The notes: generated by a model not told the origin, from the sequence alone. Counted from the stretch's first letter, positions 22,707 to 34,097 are shown. The stretch is 64,000 bases of DNA from Nematopogon swammerdamellus (GCA_946902875.1 OX336340.1:3022351-3086350); one strand, 5' to 3'. Numbers and translations are program-made.

Positions 22707-22901
22707 TGTGGTGGTCCACAGATTTGATTTATTTATTTTGTTTGTTAGGTTTATGGTATGACATTTGTTTTTTGTGAAAAAATACTAATGTCATTCTTTG
22801 ACAATTATTCTTTTGCAATTGTTTTAACAAGAAAAACGAAATAAAATTTCACCACAAAAGCAAGAAATATATTATTTATTAGTTCTGAGAAATACCCCAA
22901 A
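22707..22901 (+). repeat. 5' LTR, 195 bp
   Basis: Begins TGTGGTGGTCCACAG and ends TACCCCAAA, so it lacks the usual CA end. By eye identical to 26,935-27,129. A likely polyadenylation signal AATAAA-type stretch (GAAATAAAATTT) lies in its second half. Confidence 0.93.
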
Positions 22902-22903
22902 AC

Positions 22904-22915
22904 TGGTGACCCCGA
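22904..22915 (+). other. Primer binding site for tRNA-Trp
   Basis: TGGTGACCCCGA starts two bases after the LTR and is complementary to the 3' end of animal tRNA-Trp (TCGGGGTCACCA). This primer choice is typical of CsRn1-clade elements. Confidence 0.85.
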
Positions 22916-22924
22916 ACACGCAAA

Positions 22925-23770
22925 ATGGAGGAACAGATACAACAATTGCAGGAACAACTACAAAGACTTCAGACTGAACACCATCAGGTTTCACCTGTTT
23001 CAATCAAACTTCCTACTTTCTGGCACGCAGATCCCGAACTGTGGTTCACACACATCGAAGCACAGTTCGAAATTTCTAGAATTACAATTGATAAAACCAG
23101 ATACAACTATGTTATTGCCGCACTCGAACCAACAACCATGTCAATAATATCAGACATAATAAAAAATCCATTGACGAGGACCTATGGTGCAGTAAAAGAA
23201 GCCATTATCAAACGATGCGGCGAGTCAGACGAACATAGACTGAAAAAACTGTTAAGCAACATCCAAATCGGTGACAAAAAACCATCACAGCTCCTGCGAG
23301 AGATGAGAACGCTAGGAGGTTCCTCTGCATCCGAGGATCTCATTAAAATGCTTTGGTTACAACAACTACCGACCACTACACAAGCCATTCTGCAAGTAAG
23401 TAAGGAAAGTCTAGAAATACTCGCAGAGATGGCCGACAAGATATCGATTGTGATGGTTTCTCCGGGTCTAGTCGCTCAAGCCTCTACAACCACATCTCCA
23501 ACGAACGACAACATTTTAGAAGAAATATCAAGAGAATTGAGAGCGTTGAAGAGCGCTGTTATTTCGATGTCTCAACGTTCATCTCGTTCCAATTCAAGAG
23601 ACAGCTCTCGCTACAGCTCTAGAAGCAACTCACAATCTACAGCAACTACTCCAACAACACTTTGCTGGTATCATGCAACTTTCAAGAACAAAGCTCACAA
23701 GTGTTGCCAGCCGTGCAACTATAAAAAATCAACAAATTCGGAAAACGATCATCCGAACCTCACTCAATAG
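22925..23770 (+). CDS. gag: Retrotransposon Gag, 281 residues
   Basis: Structural protein that packages the element RNA in virus-like particles. The N-terminus is a short coiled-coil-like [14 protein letters not shown] (about residues 6-19). The capsid-like core includes [20 protein letters not shown] and [20 protein letters not shown] Ser/Arg-rich stretch (about 218-240) precedes a CX2HX9CX3C zinc motif at residues 247-264, the unusual CHCC form of CsRn1-clade Gag. The start ATG follows the primer site by 9 bases. The protein ends 41 bases before the first Met of pol; the pol frame is -1 relative to gag and opens at 23,725, overlapping the end of gag. Confidence 0.93.
   Translation: MEEQIQQLQEQLQRLQTEHHQVSPVSIKLPTFWHADPELWFTHIEAQFEISRITIDKTRYNYVIAALEPTTMSIISDIIKNPLTRTYGAVKEAIIKRCGESDEHRLKKLLSNIQIGDKKPSQLLREMRTLGGSSASEDLIKMLWLQQLPTTTQAILQVSKESLEILAEMADKISIVMVSPGLVAQASTTTSPTNDNILEEISRELRALKSAVISMSQRSSRSNSRDSSRYSSRSNSQSTATTPTTLCWYHATFKNKAHKCCQPCNYKKSTNSENDHPNLTQ
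23722..23770 (+). promoter_or_regulatory. Candidate -1 frameshift zone between gag and pol
   Basis: The pol frame has a stop at 23,722-23,724 and is open from 23,725. A run of six A residues (23,723-23,728) with gag codons AAA AAA, and GGAAAAC at 23,740-23,746, are the two plausible slip sites. Neither is a perfect X XXY YYZ heptamer, so reinitiation at the ATG at 23,812 is an alternative. Confidence 0.45.
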
Positions 23771-23811
23771 CGGTTGGTGAAGAGTTCGAAAAGATAAACC
23801 GCCTAATTGTT

Positions 23812-26800
23812 ATGGATAAACACACTGGCCTTAGATTCTTAGTTGATACAGGAGCTTCATTGTCACTGCTACCTGTCAAGTCAACAGAAAGACAAAATCG
23901 TACATCTCCAACACTATACGCAGCTAACGGCTCAACTATAGCTACATATGGACAGAAACTTCTTACCCTGAACTTCGGACTAAGAAGAAATTTTCAATTC
24001 GTATTTATCATTGCTGACGTCACAATACCAATTCTAGGTGCAGATTTTTTAAAGCATTTTGATATTCTTGTCGACATTAGAAATCAAAGATTAATTGATA
24101 CAGCCACAGGAATGAAAACCAATGGTAACATCACGCGTACATCTCCGTTGTCAACAATTACGTCAATCAATGACAAAATCTTAAATCCGAAAATAAAAGA
24201 GCTACTTCAAAAATATACAGATCTAACCCAGTACAATCAACAATCCAAGAACCTTAACGCAGTACCTAACAACGTTTATCACCATATTGAAACACACGGA
24301 GCACCTTGTTTCGCAAGACCACGTCGCCTCGCTCCAGACAAACTAAGTGCAGCCAAGGCCGAATTTGAATTCATGATGCAACAAGGCATTTGCAGATCCT
24401 CAAACAGTCCTTGGGCCAGCCCCTTACACATGGTCAAGAAAAAAAATGGTGACTGGAGACCATGCGGTGATTACAGGCGCTTAAATTCCCAAACTATCCC
24501 AGACCGATACCCCATTCCTAACATTCAAGACTGTACAGCGTTACTACACAACAAACATATATTTTCAACCATCGATCTCACCAAAGCCTATCTCCAAATT
24601 CCAGTTAATCCTGAAGACATTCCGAAAACGGCTGTAACAACACCATTTGGTTTATTTGAATTTACTCGCATGCCATTTGGCTTACGTAATGCAGCACAAA
24701 GTTTCCAACGCTTTATTGACTCTGTGGTGAGAGGTATACCAGGCATTTTCGTCTACATAGACGATATTATAATCGCATCTGAAAATATGGCGGAACACAT
24801 GACTCTTCTTGAACAGCTTTTCGCTCGACTACAACAAAGCCATGTAACCATCAATATAGATAAATGTACTTTTGCACAACCTACAGTAACATTCCTTGGT
24901 TATCAACTTTCATCTCATGGTATCGCTCCCACAGATGAAAAAATCAAAACAATAAAAGATTTTCCCAAGCCAAAGACAATCTGTGAATTGAAACGCTTCC
25001 TGGGAATGCTAAATTTTTATCATCGTTTCATTCCTGGTACTGCTGCAACACAAGCACCTTTGCATTGTTCTGGAACTAAAAATGACACAACACCAGTAAA
25101 GTGGACTACTGCCATGGAAGAAGCCTTCGAAAAATGCAAAATAGAACTTCAACAGGCTACACTTCTTTCATATGCAAAGCCCGATGCTGAGCTCTCGCTG
25201 ATGACTGACGCGTCAGACACAGTCATTGGAGCAGTTCTCCATCAAGTTATCAATGGGAACAAGCAACCACTTGGATTCTTTTCAAAAAAAATTGACTCGA
25301 CACAACAGAAGTACTCAACTTATGACAGAGAATTATTAGCGATTTACTCAGCAATAAAACATTTCTCTTTCATGTTAGAGGGAAGGGAATTTGTTATATG
25401 GACCGATCATAAACCGTTGACCTACGTCTTTACAAAAAAAAACGACAACAGTTCACCTCGTCAACAACGGCAACTTGCATTCATTAGTCAATTTTCAACA
25501 AACATTCAACATGTAAATGGAGCTCACAATATTGTGGCAGATACATTGTCCAGAATTGAAACTATTGAGAAACGCCAAATTAGTCCCAGGGAACTGCAAC
25601 AAGAGCAATATGATGACCAACAGTTAAAGATAATTTTGGACAATCCTAAAAGTCTAAAATTAGAAAAAATAATTATGGAGGATACCAATATTTTCTGTGA
25701 TGTTTCCACTGGACGCTCCCGCCCATACATACCTAGCTCTTTACGACGCAAGATATTCGAACAATACCACAACTTAGCACATCCCGGGGGCAGAGCAACA
25801 CAGAAAATTATATCGGAAAGAACAATCTGGCCAAATATGAATAAAGAAATAAAAGATTGGGTAAGACAGTGTCATGAATGCCAAATATCTAAAGTCCAAA
25901 AACATGAAAAAACACCTTTGACACGATTTTTACTACCGGATGAAAGATTTTCTCATGTGAATATCGATATCGTCGGCCCACTCCCTCCATCCAAAGGCAA
26001 CGTTTATGTCTTAACATGCATCGACCGTTTCACACGTTGGATCGAAGTTTTACCTATTCCAGATCAAACCGCTGAAACTATAGCAGAGGCATTTTTCAAC
26101 GGTTGGGTCGCACGTTTCGGTACTCCAACTCTCCTCATCACAGATCAAGGAAGAAATTTCGAGTCAAACCTTTTCAGGAATTTGACAAAGATGCTTGGAA
26201 TTCAAGTCAATCATACAACAGCCTACCATCCACAAGCTAACGGACTTATTGAACGATCACATCGCACAATTAAAGCAGCACTTATGTGCAGACTCGGAGA
26301 GGCTAAGGAACATTGGTATGCAGAACTGCCTGTAGTTTTACTCGGATTACGTGCAGCATATAAAGAAGACTTGAAAGCGACATCTGCTGAACTGGTCTAT
26401 GGCACAAGCCTACGATTGCCGGGAGATTTTTTTGAAAGGCCTGCAACGGGAACATCCGAACAAGAGTTGTATATTAACAAACTAAAACGGGCTTTCGAAC
26501 AAGTCAAGCCACAACAGACATCGTGGCATAACAATGAACTAATTTTCACACATAAAGCATTGGACAATTGTACGCACGTCTACATACGCACTGATTTGGT
26601 ACGTACATCGCTCCAAAGACCATATACAGGACCATACTTAGTCGTGCGACGCAACCCCAAACAATTTGAGTTGATGGTTAAAGGGAAGAAAGTATGGCTA
26701 ACCAGAGATCGGCTTAAGCCTGCCTTTACAGAGGGGAATAATGGAGACACCGGTACAAACAAAAATAAAACGGGGACTGATGAATCCACAGAGTTGCCAT

Positions 26801-26913
26801 GTGAAGACAGCGACACCTCACAACAATCAGAGTCACCGCCAATTCCAACACCGAAAGTGACCAGAGGAGGTCGAAAGGTGCATTTTCCGAGACATCTAGC
26901 GGATTTTGTGTGA
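23812..26913 (+). CDS. pol: Retrotransposon Pol (PR-RT-RH-IN), 1,033 residues from Met
   Basis: Intact polyprotein that processes itself, copies the RNA and inserts the DNA. Aspartic protease motif [13 protein letters not shown] at residues 9-21. Reverse transcriptase with the catalytic box YIDD at about 315-318. RNase H with [15 protein letters not shown] near 464, [14 protein letters not shown] near 506 and [11 protein letters not shown] near 530. Integrase with an HHCC zinc region ([13 protein letters not shown] ... CHECQ, about 650-690) and a DDE core ([34 protein letters not shown]). The C-terminal tail is Thr/Ser/Asp-rich with no chromodomain. The start shown is the first Met; translation probably enters through the overlap with gag. 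No stops or frameshifts, in keeping with a recent insertion. Confidence 0.95.
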   Translation: MDKHTGLRFLVDTGASLSLLPVKSTERQNRTSPTLYAANGSTIATYGQKLLTLNFGLRRNFQFVFIIADVTIPILGADFLKHFDILVDIRNQRLIDTATGMKTNGNITRTSPLSTITSINDKILNPKIKELLQKYTDLTQYNQQSKNLNAVPNNVYHHIETHGAPCFARPRRLAPDKLSAAKAEFEFMMQQGICRSSNSPWASPLHMVKKKNGDWRPCGDYRRLNSQTIPDRYPIPNIQDCTALLHNKHIFSTIDLTKAYLQIPVNPEDIPKTAVTTPFGLFEFTRMPFGLRNAAQSFQRFIDSVVRGIPGIFVYIDDIIIASENMAEHMTLLEQLFARLQQSHVTINIDKCTFAQPTVTFLGYQLSSHGIAPTDEKIKTIKDFPKPKTICELKRFLGMLNFYHRFIPGTAATQAPLHCSGTKNDTTPVKWTTAMEEAFEKCKIELQQATLLSYAKPDAELSLMTDASDTVIGAVLHQVINGNKQPLGFFSKKIDSTQQKYSTYDRELLAIYSAIKHFSFMLEGREFVIWTDHKPLTYVFTKKNDNSSPRQQRQLAFISQFSTNIQHVNGAHNIVADTLSRIETIEKRQISPRELQQEQYDDQQLKIILDNPKSLKLEKIIMEDTNIFCDVSTGRSRPYIPSSLRRKIFEQYHNLAHPGGRATQKIISERTIWPNMNKEIKDWVRQCHECQISKVQKHEKTPLTRFLLPDERFSHVNIDIVGPLPPSKGNVYVLTCIDRFTRWIEVLPIPDQTAETIAEAFFNGWVARFGTPTLLITDQGRNFESNLFRNLTKMLGIQVNHTTAYHPQANGLIERSHRTIKAALMCRLGEAKEHWYAELPVVLLGLRAAYKEDLKATSAELVYGTSLRLPGDFFERPATGTSEQELYINKLKRAFEQVKPQQTSWHNNELIFTHKALDNCTHVYIRTDLVRTSLQRPYTGPYLVVRRNPKQFELMVKGKKVWLTRDRLKPAFTEGNNGDTGTNKNKTGTDESTELPCEDSDTSQQSESPPIPTPKVTRGGRKVHFPRHLADFV

Positions 26914-26921
26914 CCCTTACT

Positions 26922-26930
26922 AGAGGGGGA
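26922..26930 (+). other. Polypurine tract
   Basis: AGAGGGGGA, four bases before the 3' LTR and eight bases after the pol stop; it would prime plus-strand synthesis. Confidence 0.8.
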
Positions 26931-26934
26931 GTAC

Positions 26935-27129
26935 TGTGGTGGTCCACAGATTTGATTTATTTATTTTGTTTGTTAGGTTTATGGTATGACATTTGTTTTT
27001 TGTGAAAAAATACTAATGTCATTCTTTGACAATTATTCTTTTGCAATTGTTTTAACAAGAAAAACGAAATAAAATTTCACCACAAAAGCAAGAAATATAT
27101 TATTTATTAGTTCTGAGAAATACCCCAAA
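26935..27129 (+). repeat. 3' LTR, 195 bp
   Basis: Same length as, and by eye identical to, 22,707-22,901. It is followed by the CTGC target duplication. Confidence 0.93.
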
Positions 27130-27389
27130 CTGCTTTATACTTATCTTGTTTCCTCATAGTCTTGCACTAATTGTGGAAGGTGATGGATGATGTTGTATGA
27201 AGTGCTGGAAAGTACACGTATGTAGTTCTTTCTAAAAGTGTACTCGCAGTCAGTCAGTCAGCTTTTATTTGTCCACCGATGCACATACGCTTATATCAAA
27301 TTTTTTCGTCAAGTCCTCCCGGCCTTCAGCCGATTGTCGCCGTCCCACTTGGCGGGAATTACTTTGCTTACTCCCAACTGTCTGCGTTC

Positions 27390-27775
27390 AGTGTGATAAT
27401 GTCACACGGTTGGCTACATCATCTACAACATCCATGATGTCAGGCTACAACACCTTGGAGAACTACCTGCTATGCTATGTCAGTGCTTTCCTTCGGCCTT
27501 GCCGGCTACACTGAACTGAACAGATAACACAAACTATTTAAAAAGCCGTTTCGACCGACCAATCATTCATTGCGGTGGTATCAACCCGGGCTGGTTAAAC
27601 CCTACCACCTAGTAGGTAAGAAGGGAAGGGACCTACAGTTTTACGCAGAATTCGAACCACGGGCAGCCTCCAACGGTTGAACGGTCACCCATCCAAGTAC
27701 TGAACTCTCCCAGGTGTGCTTATGATTACGAACGACAGTTGACCCACCACACCACTGAGTTACCGAGTGATTAGT
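27390..27775 (-). mobile_element. Family A SINE, full length
   Basis: Minus-strand copy with the complete head (CTCGGTAACTCAGTGGTGTG; CAGTACTTGGATGGGTGACC; GGTTCGAATTC) and tail. Inserted into family C at the same position as the copy in the left arm, so it predates the inverted duplication. Confidence 0.9.
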
Positions 27776-28032
27776 TAAAATGCTTATACTCTTTTCAGTA
27801 GATCGCATATATACACTTTTTAGTTCCTTGTATGGGGACCCACATGAATTTTTAAAATTTTTCTTATTTTTATTATTTGTTGTATCAGCCATAATAACAC
27901 ATATTCTGTGAAAATTTCAACGGGCTACCTATTGCGGTTCACGAGATACAGCCCTCGGACAGACGGACAGACAGACGGCGTAGGCTTAGTAATAGGGTCC
28001 CGTACGAAGGATACGGAACCCTAAAAAGTGCT
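27776..28032 (-). repeat. Family C repeat, 5' part
   Basis: Minus strand reads TTTTAGGGTTCCGTATCC, GTCCGAGGGCTGTATCTCG, then ACTAAAAAGTGTATATATGC before the SINE junction. Confidence 0.88.
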
Positions 28033-28666
28033 GGCTTATCACCAGCCTTCAAACTACCAATATTAAAAGCTGTGAAAAGTATTTACTAAAATAGAATACA
28101 AATGAAAACCTTTCGAACTTCATTCTACTGTACTATTGAGAAAAACATAAACTAATACATTTTTAGGTACTAAGATGACCCGAAAACCATGCGTACCATC
28201 ATTGGTACCATCTATCAAACCAAAAGCATTAATGTAAGGAACATTTCCAATGTCCTGAACAGCGTCGAGCGAGTGAGGTAAGTTTTGTAAAATTTGTAAG
28301 GAAATAGATATTTTTCTGATTTTTCAGTATGAACCTTTGGTTGCCATCCTCCAGCAACATCCTCAGCAGGTGTCACATGCAGCTGGGGGCACAGGTACGT
28401 GCCTCGGTTCATTTCCTCCTGATGGCGACACACATCCTGTCTCACCTGCGCCGCTTCCTGCCACAGTTCGCGCAGGGGATCTAAAATGCTGTGACGTCAC
28501 TGCGCAGTAGATTTTGGTCGGATTGGTGTTAGGTGAGGTGCGGGCGGGAGTGTTGCGTGCGTTTCCTAGCGCAGACATGCAGGCCTGCTCCCTTGCCACC
28601 CAGGCCTTAGCTCCGCCCCTTAAAATACCTACCGATCTGGTCCGTTTGCCACCTTACAGTATATAC

Positions 28667-29228
28667 AAGGTGGGCCAAAAGTAATCACCTGATGTTCTTT
28701 GGCTGTAATTTTTTTTTAAAAAGGAAAACATTGGTTCTACTTATGGATTATGTTTATCTAATGAATTAGAATATTTTTCATTAAATCGAGAAAATGATAT
28801 CGGTCAAGTGTCCGCCGTCAGAATTAATGACCATACGGGCTCGTGTTATGGCATTTTTCATCACTTGTGTCAGAACTAACTTCCGGCGATAGGTTCTTTA
28901 AGTGCTTAAGTGCTTCAAGAGTCCGAGGATTGTTACATAAACCCCATAAACCCGGGACTTTAAGTAACCCCACAAAAATCACCCCCGAAGTCGGAAATCT
29001 TCGACGAAATTCACGCTGCGTCAATACCACAGACGAATTATTGCGCAAAAAAATTGATTAAATTATTCCGCGTTCTTGAGGAGAATAGCGTTCCATGGCT
29101 TATTGACGTGTATTCTGCATCTGTTTACCTCGGTTTACTTCACAAATGTCAAAACAGAATTTACATTTGCCGCCATTTTGAAAAGTTATAGCGTCGTCCA
29201 ATAGGGTGATTACTTTTGGCCCACCTTG
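28667..29228 (-). mobile_element. mariner-like deletion derivative, 562 bp
   Basis: Perfect inverted ends CAAGGTGGGCCAAAAGTAAT at TA targets. The minus strand keeps the two ends of a transposase: SVVLTQREFRRRF (helix-turn-helix region of mariner-type transposases) and, after a large internal deletion, NNPRTLEALK, then in another frame ITRARMVINSDGGHLTDI from the C-terminus. The catalytic DDE/D core is gone. Non-autonomous. Confidence 0.82.
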
Positions 29229-29409
29229 TATATACATAGTATTGCCAAATACTAATACATTGTTTATTGTAAAAATGTACAGTGAACGAAATTCTATCTA
29301 CACTGGCAGTTTACAAGATAATATATATGTGATTATTTTTTGGTGGTGTAACAATTAAAAATTACCAGGATTACAGCAACGACAAAGAGCTGTGTGCATT
29401 TGCTCGGTT

Positions 29410-29775
29410 TTTAGGGATCCGTATCCGTACAGGACCCTATTACTAAGCCTATGGCGTCGTCTGTCTGTCCGAGCGCTATATCTCTTGATCAGTAATAATT
29501 AGCTAGTTGAAATTTTCACAGAATATGTATTATTATGGTGGCTATACCAACAAATAATAAAACATACAAAAAGTTAAAAAAAAAATTAAGGGGACCCATA
29601 CAAGAAACGAATAAATAAATGAAGTTATCGTTTTTGTTTAAGAGCGCTATCTAGGGAATGTATTAAGCACTTTAACGAAAATAGTATGAGGGGGATCTCT
29701 TTAACGATAGATGGCGTGACGTGGTGGTATGGAACCTTCAGTGTGCTAGTCTGACTCGCACTTGGCCGGTTTTTT
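29410..29775 (+). repeat. Family C repeat, near full length
   Basis: From TTTTTAGGGATCCGTATCCG to ACTCGCACTTGGCCGGTTTT, with the ATAGATGGCGTGACGTGG segment typical of the 3' part. Nested in the element at 28,581-29,946. Confidence 0.88.
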
Positions 29776-30017
29776 TTATAATTTTTTGTTGAAACTAGCT
29801 GTAAAAAAAGAATTCATTAAGCAATATCTACCTATTTGTTTTTTGAATGTACGTTGTCAATGTCTTGGCCGGGGTGGCAAACGGGCCTGATCGGTAGGTA
29901 TTTTAAGGGGCGGAGCTAAGGCCAGGGTGGCAATGGGGAGCAGGCTGACATGCGTACGGCCATGTTGTCAGACTTTTACATCCGCTGCGCGACCTGTACG
30001 TTTTTTTTTTTTTTTTT

Positions 30018-30332
30018 TATGGAAACTGACACAGTTGGCTACATCCCCTGCAACATCCGTGATGTCAGCCCATAACACCGGGTGAACTTGGTGCCACGTC
30101 AGTGCTTCCCTTCGGTCGTGCCGGCTACACTGAACTGGACGGAAAACACAAACTATTTACATAGCCATTTCGACCGACCTTTCATTCAGTGCGGTGGTAC
30201 CAACCCGGGCGGGTTAAACCCTACCACCTAGTAATATAAGAAGGGAGTCATATCCCTTAGTCGCCTTTTACAACATACACGGGGAGAGATGCAGTGGGGC
30301 TATTCTTTTAAAGTACCGGCCCCACACGGTAC
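30018..30332 (-). mobile_element. Family B SINE, full length, right arm only
   Basis: Minus strand begins ACCGTGTGGGGCCGGTACTT and ends TGTCAGTTTCCAT then about 18 A residues. The left arm has the uninterrupted site near 10,665 (CAGTAGGTACAGGTCGCG), so the SINE inserted after the duplication. The family B 5' end is therefore defined to within a few bases. Confidence 0.92.
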
Positions 30333-30832
30333 ATTACCTACTGCAACAAACAATCTTTATAATATATATATACATATATACTAGTAGCACAATATGAGCA
30401 GTAAATGTCTGTATGTGCTTGGCGCATGTTTAAGTGTTCAATTGATATTACTGTGGTTTCTGTGCGCACCGAACTAACAACTAAATAATGACAAATATAT
30501 TTCAGATCTACGAGTGACACAGCAGTGCAGTCTATCTTAGACTGTCTAAGATTCGAAGTTGGCAAGATATACATTTTTAATATTACTTTTAATATTATAC
30601 CTAGTGTTAGAGGTGAATAAATTATTGTTGAAACTAGGAACTTGATTCTGAGATATTTTCTGTTGAATTCCGTCACTGGAGAGCTCACGGAATTTATTGC
30701 AAAACTATATAGAAATATATAGAGTTAGTTTGCATATTCTAGCACCGTCGAATCATTATTGTAAACGGTGTTCTTTTGTTTTTGTTTTTTTTTTCCTAAA
30801 GATTTTAGAGTCATTTTTGTAGAGACAAAGAA

Positions 30833-31813
30833 ATGGATGAGGTTGTGGGTAAATGCTTTATAAACGGAACTAGTTTCGAATGGATCGTAGATGGCTTGAA
30901 TTGTTCTGAAATACGTAAGAGTTCTCCAATAATTGATATTCGAAATGAAAGTGAAACTATGAAGTGGGTTTTAACTCTTTATAAACGGAGGGCCGCCGAT
31001 GGAAACATCTTAATTGTATCCATATTTTTGAAGTCACCGATCAATCGCAATATATCAGTAAAGTGCACATATACATTCTATAATAATCACAACGGTGGCG
31101 TACCAGGCATCATAAGTAAAGCAACAAAGCATTTTGAGTTTGGACCCAAGCCGGAAATTAATAACTCCAATTGCGCAATAAAATTACAAACATTTTTTTT
31201 AATGATTGTTACATGTGATGTTGAATTAAAGACTAACTTAACTAAAGAAATTCGATCTTCCGAATCAGAGCTGTCGAATGAATTGCATTCGTGTTTCGGA
31301 AATAAAACATTTTCCGACCTCACCTTCACAGTTGGTGAGAAGGAATTTCATGCGCACAAGGTGATTGTCTCGGCGCGCAGTCCGGTGTTCTCGGCCATGT
31401 TCGCGAGCGACATGCAGGAGAACATTCACAATCGCGTGAACATAACGGACGCGGAGCCCGATGTCTTTTACGAGATGTTGCGATATATCTACTCCGGCAA
31501 GGTTAATAATATTGAAATGTGTGCTACAGATTTAATTCTTCTGGCTGAAAAATACAATTTAGAATATCTGAAGATAATGTGTGAGAATGCTATCATTGAC
31601 AAGATTATTAAAATAGAGAGTGCCGGAGATATTCTTATTCTTGCTGATGTTTACAGTCCTCTTCGACTGAAGCCGCTGGTTATCAAGTATATTGTGAAGC
31701 ATTTCAAAGAATTTGTTGGTACAGAAAAATACAGGGACATGACAGATTCGCACCCAAAATTATTAGTTTCTGTGTATGAAATGGCACTCAAATCAGGTAA
31801 AACCCTGTCCTAA
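30833..31813 (+). CDS. MATH-BTB (TRAF-POZ) domain protein, right paralogue
   Basis: A 326-residue intact, intronless frame and inverted paralogue of 9,199-10,185. Same order of domains: MATH (about 5-138; FINGTSFEWIVDGLNC, MKWVLTLYKRRAADG), BTB/POZ (about 153-258; NKTFSDLTFTVGEKEFHAHK, MLRYIYSGKVNN), then C-terminal helices (ILILADVYSPLRLKPLVIKY). By hand count the BTB and C-terminal part is about 87 percent identical to the paralogue, the MATH part only about 75 percent, with three in-frame indels. Expected role by family: Cullin-3 adaptor with substrate binding through MATH. Flanks are also duplicated, so the pair arose by segmental inverted duplication, not by retroposition of one from the other. 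Expression is not shown by sequence alone. Confidence 0.9.
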   Translation: MDEVVGKCFINGTSFEWIVDGLNCSEIRKSSPIIDIRNESETMKWVLTLYKRRAADGNILIVSIFLKSPINRNISVKCTYTFYNNHNGGVPGIISKATKHFEFGPKPEINNSNCAIKLQTFFLMIVTCDVELKTNLTKEIRSSESELSNELHSCFGNKTFSDLTFTVGEKEFHAHKVIVSARSPVFSAMFASDMQENIHNRVNITDAEPDVFYEMLRYIYSGKVNNIEMCATDLILLAEKYNLEYLKIMCENAIIDKIIKIESAGDILILADVYSPLRLKPLVIKYIVKHFKEFVGTEKYRDMTDSHPKLLVSVYEMALKSGKTLS

Positions 31814-32041
31814 ATTCAGTTGTGTATAGTTTTATTCTATTTCTTCTTTATCTTATCTAGTTATTAAGTCTTAACAGTTTCACAGCGTCAATGATTTAAC
31901 AAACACAAAACTTATAAAAGTACACTCGGAAGTTGGAACACACAATTGAAGATGAACAAAGGATAAGTTAAATTAAACTACACATTTATAAAATAACAAA
32001 ATAAAAGAGCACTTAATAAATCTTAACAATAAGACCAAAAG

Positions 32042-32364
32042 AAAAACAATAAAAAAAACCGGCCACGTGCGAGTCGAACTCGCGCACCGAGGGTTCCGTA
32101 TCGCCATGTTATGGCTAACGCCATCTAGATGGCGTGTTAGGAAATGCTTCATATTAGTTCAATGTCATGATTAGTTAAAATGCTTATACACTTTTTGGTT
32201 TCTTCTATGGGAACCCCCGTGAATTTTTTACTTTTTCTTATTTTTTGTTATCGATCATAATAACAAATTTTTTTGTGAAAATTTCAACGGGCTACCTTTT
32301 ACGGTTCAAGAGATACAGCCCTCGGACAGACGGACGGACGGACGGACGGACAGACAGACGGACT

Positions 32365-32407
<43 letters not shown>

Positions 32408-32452
32408 TAGGCTTAGTAATAGGGTCCCGTACCGGATACGGAACCCTAAAAA
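32042..32452 (-). repeat. Family C repeat, full length, right arm only
   Basis: Minus strand runs from TTTTAGGGTTCCGTATCCGG to CGAGTTCGACTCGCACGTGG. It includes a GACAGACG/GACGGACG microsatellite (32,325-32,403) grown from the normal GTCTGTCTGTCCG motif. Left arm lacks it at about 8,395-8,415. Confidence 0.9.
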
Positions 32453-33104
32453 TTATCCCTCTTGAACAAAATCAAATAAAGACAAATTTGTTTTTTAGAA
32501 TATGAATATAATTAATATTTCATTGATCTCAAAGAACGTTTTTACACATTCCTTTACAGAGATGCATTATTATGTTGCGGCTACAAACAGTATAAATACT
32601 TATAAAATAATACTTATTAACATTTTAAACCAGTAATTAATTCTGAACATATTAGTACAATAAACATAATGTATAAATATTTTGAAAACAAAGACGAACT
32701 GACAATTTAAATTATTTAGAACTCTAATTATTCAAAAAATACAATCTTACAAGCCAATTTTAAAATAGATATACCGACTTTCTACTACTAGTATATACCT
32801 AGATAATATGTAGGTATTATTAGGTAACAAGTATTTTTATTAAAAAAAAGTTCGTACACAATTTGTTACACCACCGTCGCTGTTTACTTGCAGATGGCAC
32901 AGTGTTGTCGCTTTGAAATTGCATTCACATCTTTCTCTAGGACTCATGTTGTCCTGGTCTGGAGCGACGTGTCCTAGCTAGTCGATGAAACATCGCTCCA
33001 GGATAACGCAGTACTGACGATGCTCGATGTCTTTGTAGGGATGAAATATGTTCATGCAGTGTCATAGAGAGGTACAACGATGTAGAAACCGCAAGTGCTA
33101 AACT

Positions 33105-33397
33105 CACAGAGCATCAAATACCTACCGCCCGCGCCCCCTACTAGAGGCGCCCTAAGCGATGATATTTGAAACCCAATAACCGTACGCTGAGCTGCTAGCG
33201 CTTCGTATGTGTGTGTGTGTGCTAGTATCGACACTACACACAAAGAGGAGCAAGTTAGGCACACGCACAAACAAATGCACACGCACAACACACATATGTA
33301 AGTCATAGGCCACGCCCACAGGCTTCAACGGCCTTGTAGAGAAATCGCGCTCACGGCGCCTCTAGTAGGGGCGGGCGCGCGCATTTCATGCTCTGTG
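33105..33397. mobile_element. CACAGAGCAT MITE, copy 1, 293 bp
   Basis: Inverted ends CACAGAGCAT followed by CCTACTAGAGGCGCC further in. Perfect 8-bp target duplication GCTAAACT (33,097-33,104; 33,398-33,405). Empty site in the left arm at 7,109-7,116. Internal GT/CA dinucleotide runs; no coding capacity. Confidence 0.94.
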
Positions 33398-34097
33398 GCT
33401 AAACTAATAATTTAAGAACAGCAACGCGTTAGTAATATTTTTTTTTTAATTAACACCTCTTCCTGTCCTGTTTTTGCTGGTAGACTAATTGTAGTTTAGG
33501 GTGGATTAGTTAGATAGGTTCAATAACAAAGATGTTTCTAGGTTATTATTGTATTGTTAGAAGCTTTACAAAACGCCGGCACATCGCGAGCACGGCACCG
33601 CGGTCCCTGCTGCGCTGGGAACTTGTGGTGTCGCAGATGAACCACTAATGTTGCTGTTCTCATCTGATGCCGGCACTTCACTCGGCTTAGCGTATTCGTG
33701 TATTTGGCAAAAATTTCCGTTTCGTCTCCCTTTAATGGCTTGTTTAGAGCGAGATAAAACTAAAATGTTTGCAACAAACACGAATACGCTAAGCCAAGTG
33801 AAGTGCCGGCATGAGAAACACTTATTTGTAAGTAATGACTAATGATTTATGATTGTTTAAAATTATTAAAAGCTAAGTAAAATATAAGACGAATGAAAAA
33901 TACAATGAAATGTTTCGTAATTGATAATTATTTTAATTTTATTTTCTAACTTTTAAGCTATTCATTTTAATGCAGGTAAATTTGGGATATGAGAATATGG
34001 AATATTTTTTGTTTATATCATGTTAGTACTAAGCACGTACTCGTTTATATATATTTTTATTAGAAAAATGCAAAGCGAAAATCATTGGAAAAAATAC

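Larger units (their letters stand above)
22707..27129 (+). mobile_element. Complete Ty3/Gypsy LTR retrotransposon, CsRn1/Kabuki type
   Basis: Two 195-bp LTRs, a tRNA-Trp primer site, intact gag and pol, and a polypurine tract. Target duplication CTGC at 22,703-22,706 and 27,130-27,133. The empty site, on the opposite strand, is GCAG at 14,273-14,276 in the left arm (AAAGCAGCAAG). The CHCC zinc motif in gag and the tRNA-Trp primer site are the hallmarks of the CsRn1 clade, which includes Kabuki of Bombyx. I read the LTRs as identical over their full length, so the insertion is recent and the copy may be active. Confidence 0.95.
28581..29946. mobile_element. TIR element, 1,366 bp, with nested insertions
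   Basis: About 80-bp inverted termini (CCTGCTCCC-TTGCCACCC, then GGCCTTAGCTCCGCCCCTTA and AAATACCTACCGATC). Target duplication GACATGC at 28,574-28,580 and 29,947-29,953; the left arm holds the empty site at 10,709-10,715. A mariner derivative (28,667-29,228) and a family C repeat (29,410-29,775) are nested inside. Without these it is only about 430 bp. Superfamily uncertain; a 7-8-bp duplication suggests hAT or a relative. Confidence 0.88.

Noticed and set aside
28215..28599. Coding frames in the GC-richer part of the right arm
   Set aside because: Not kept in the matching part of the left arm (10,680-10,950), where frame and composition differ; no domain.
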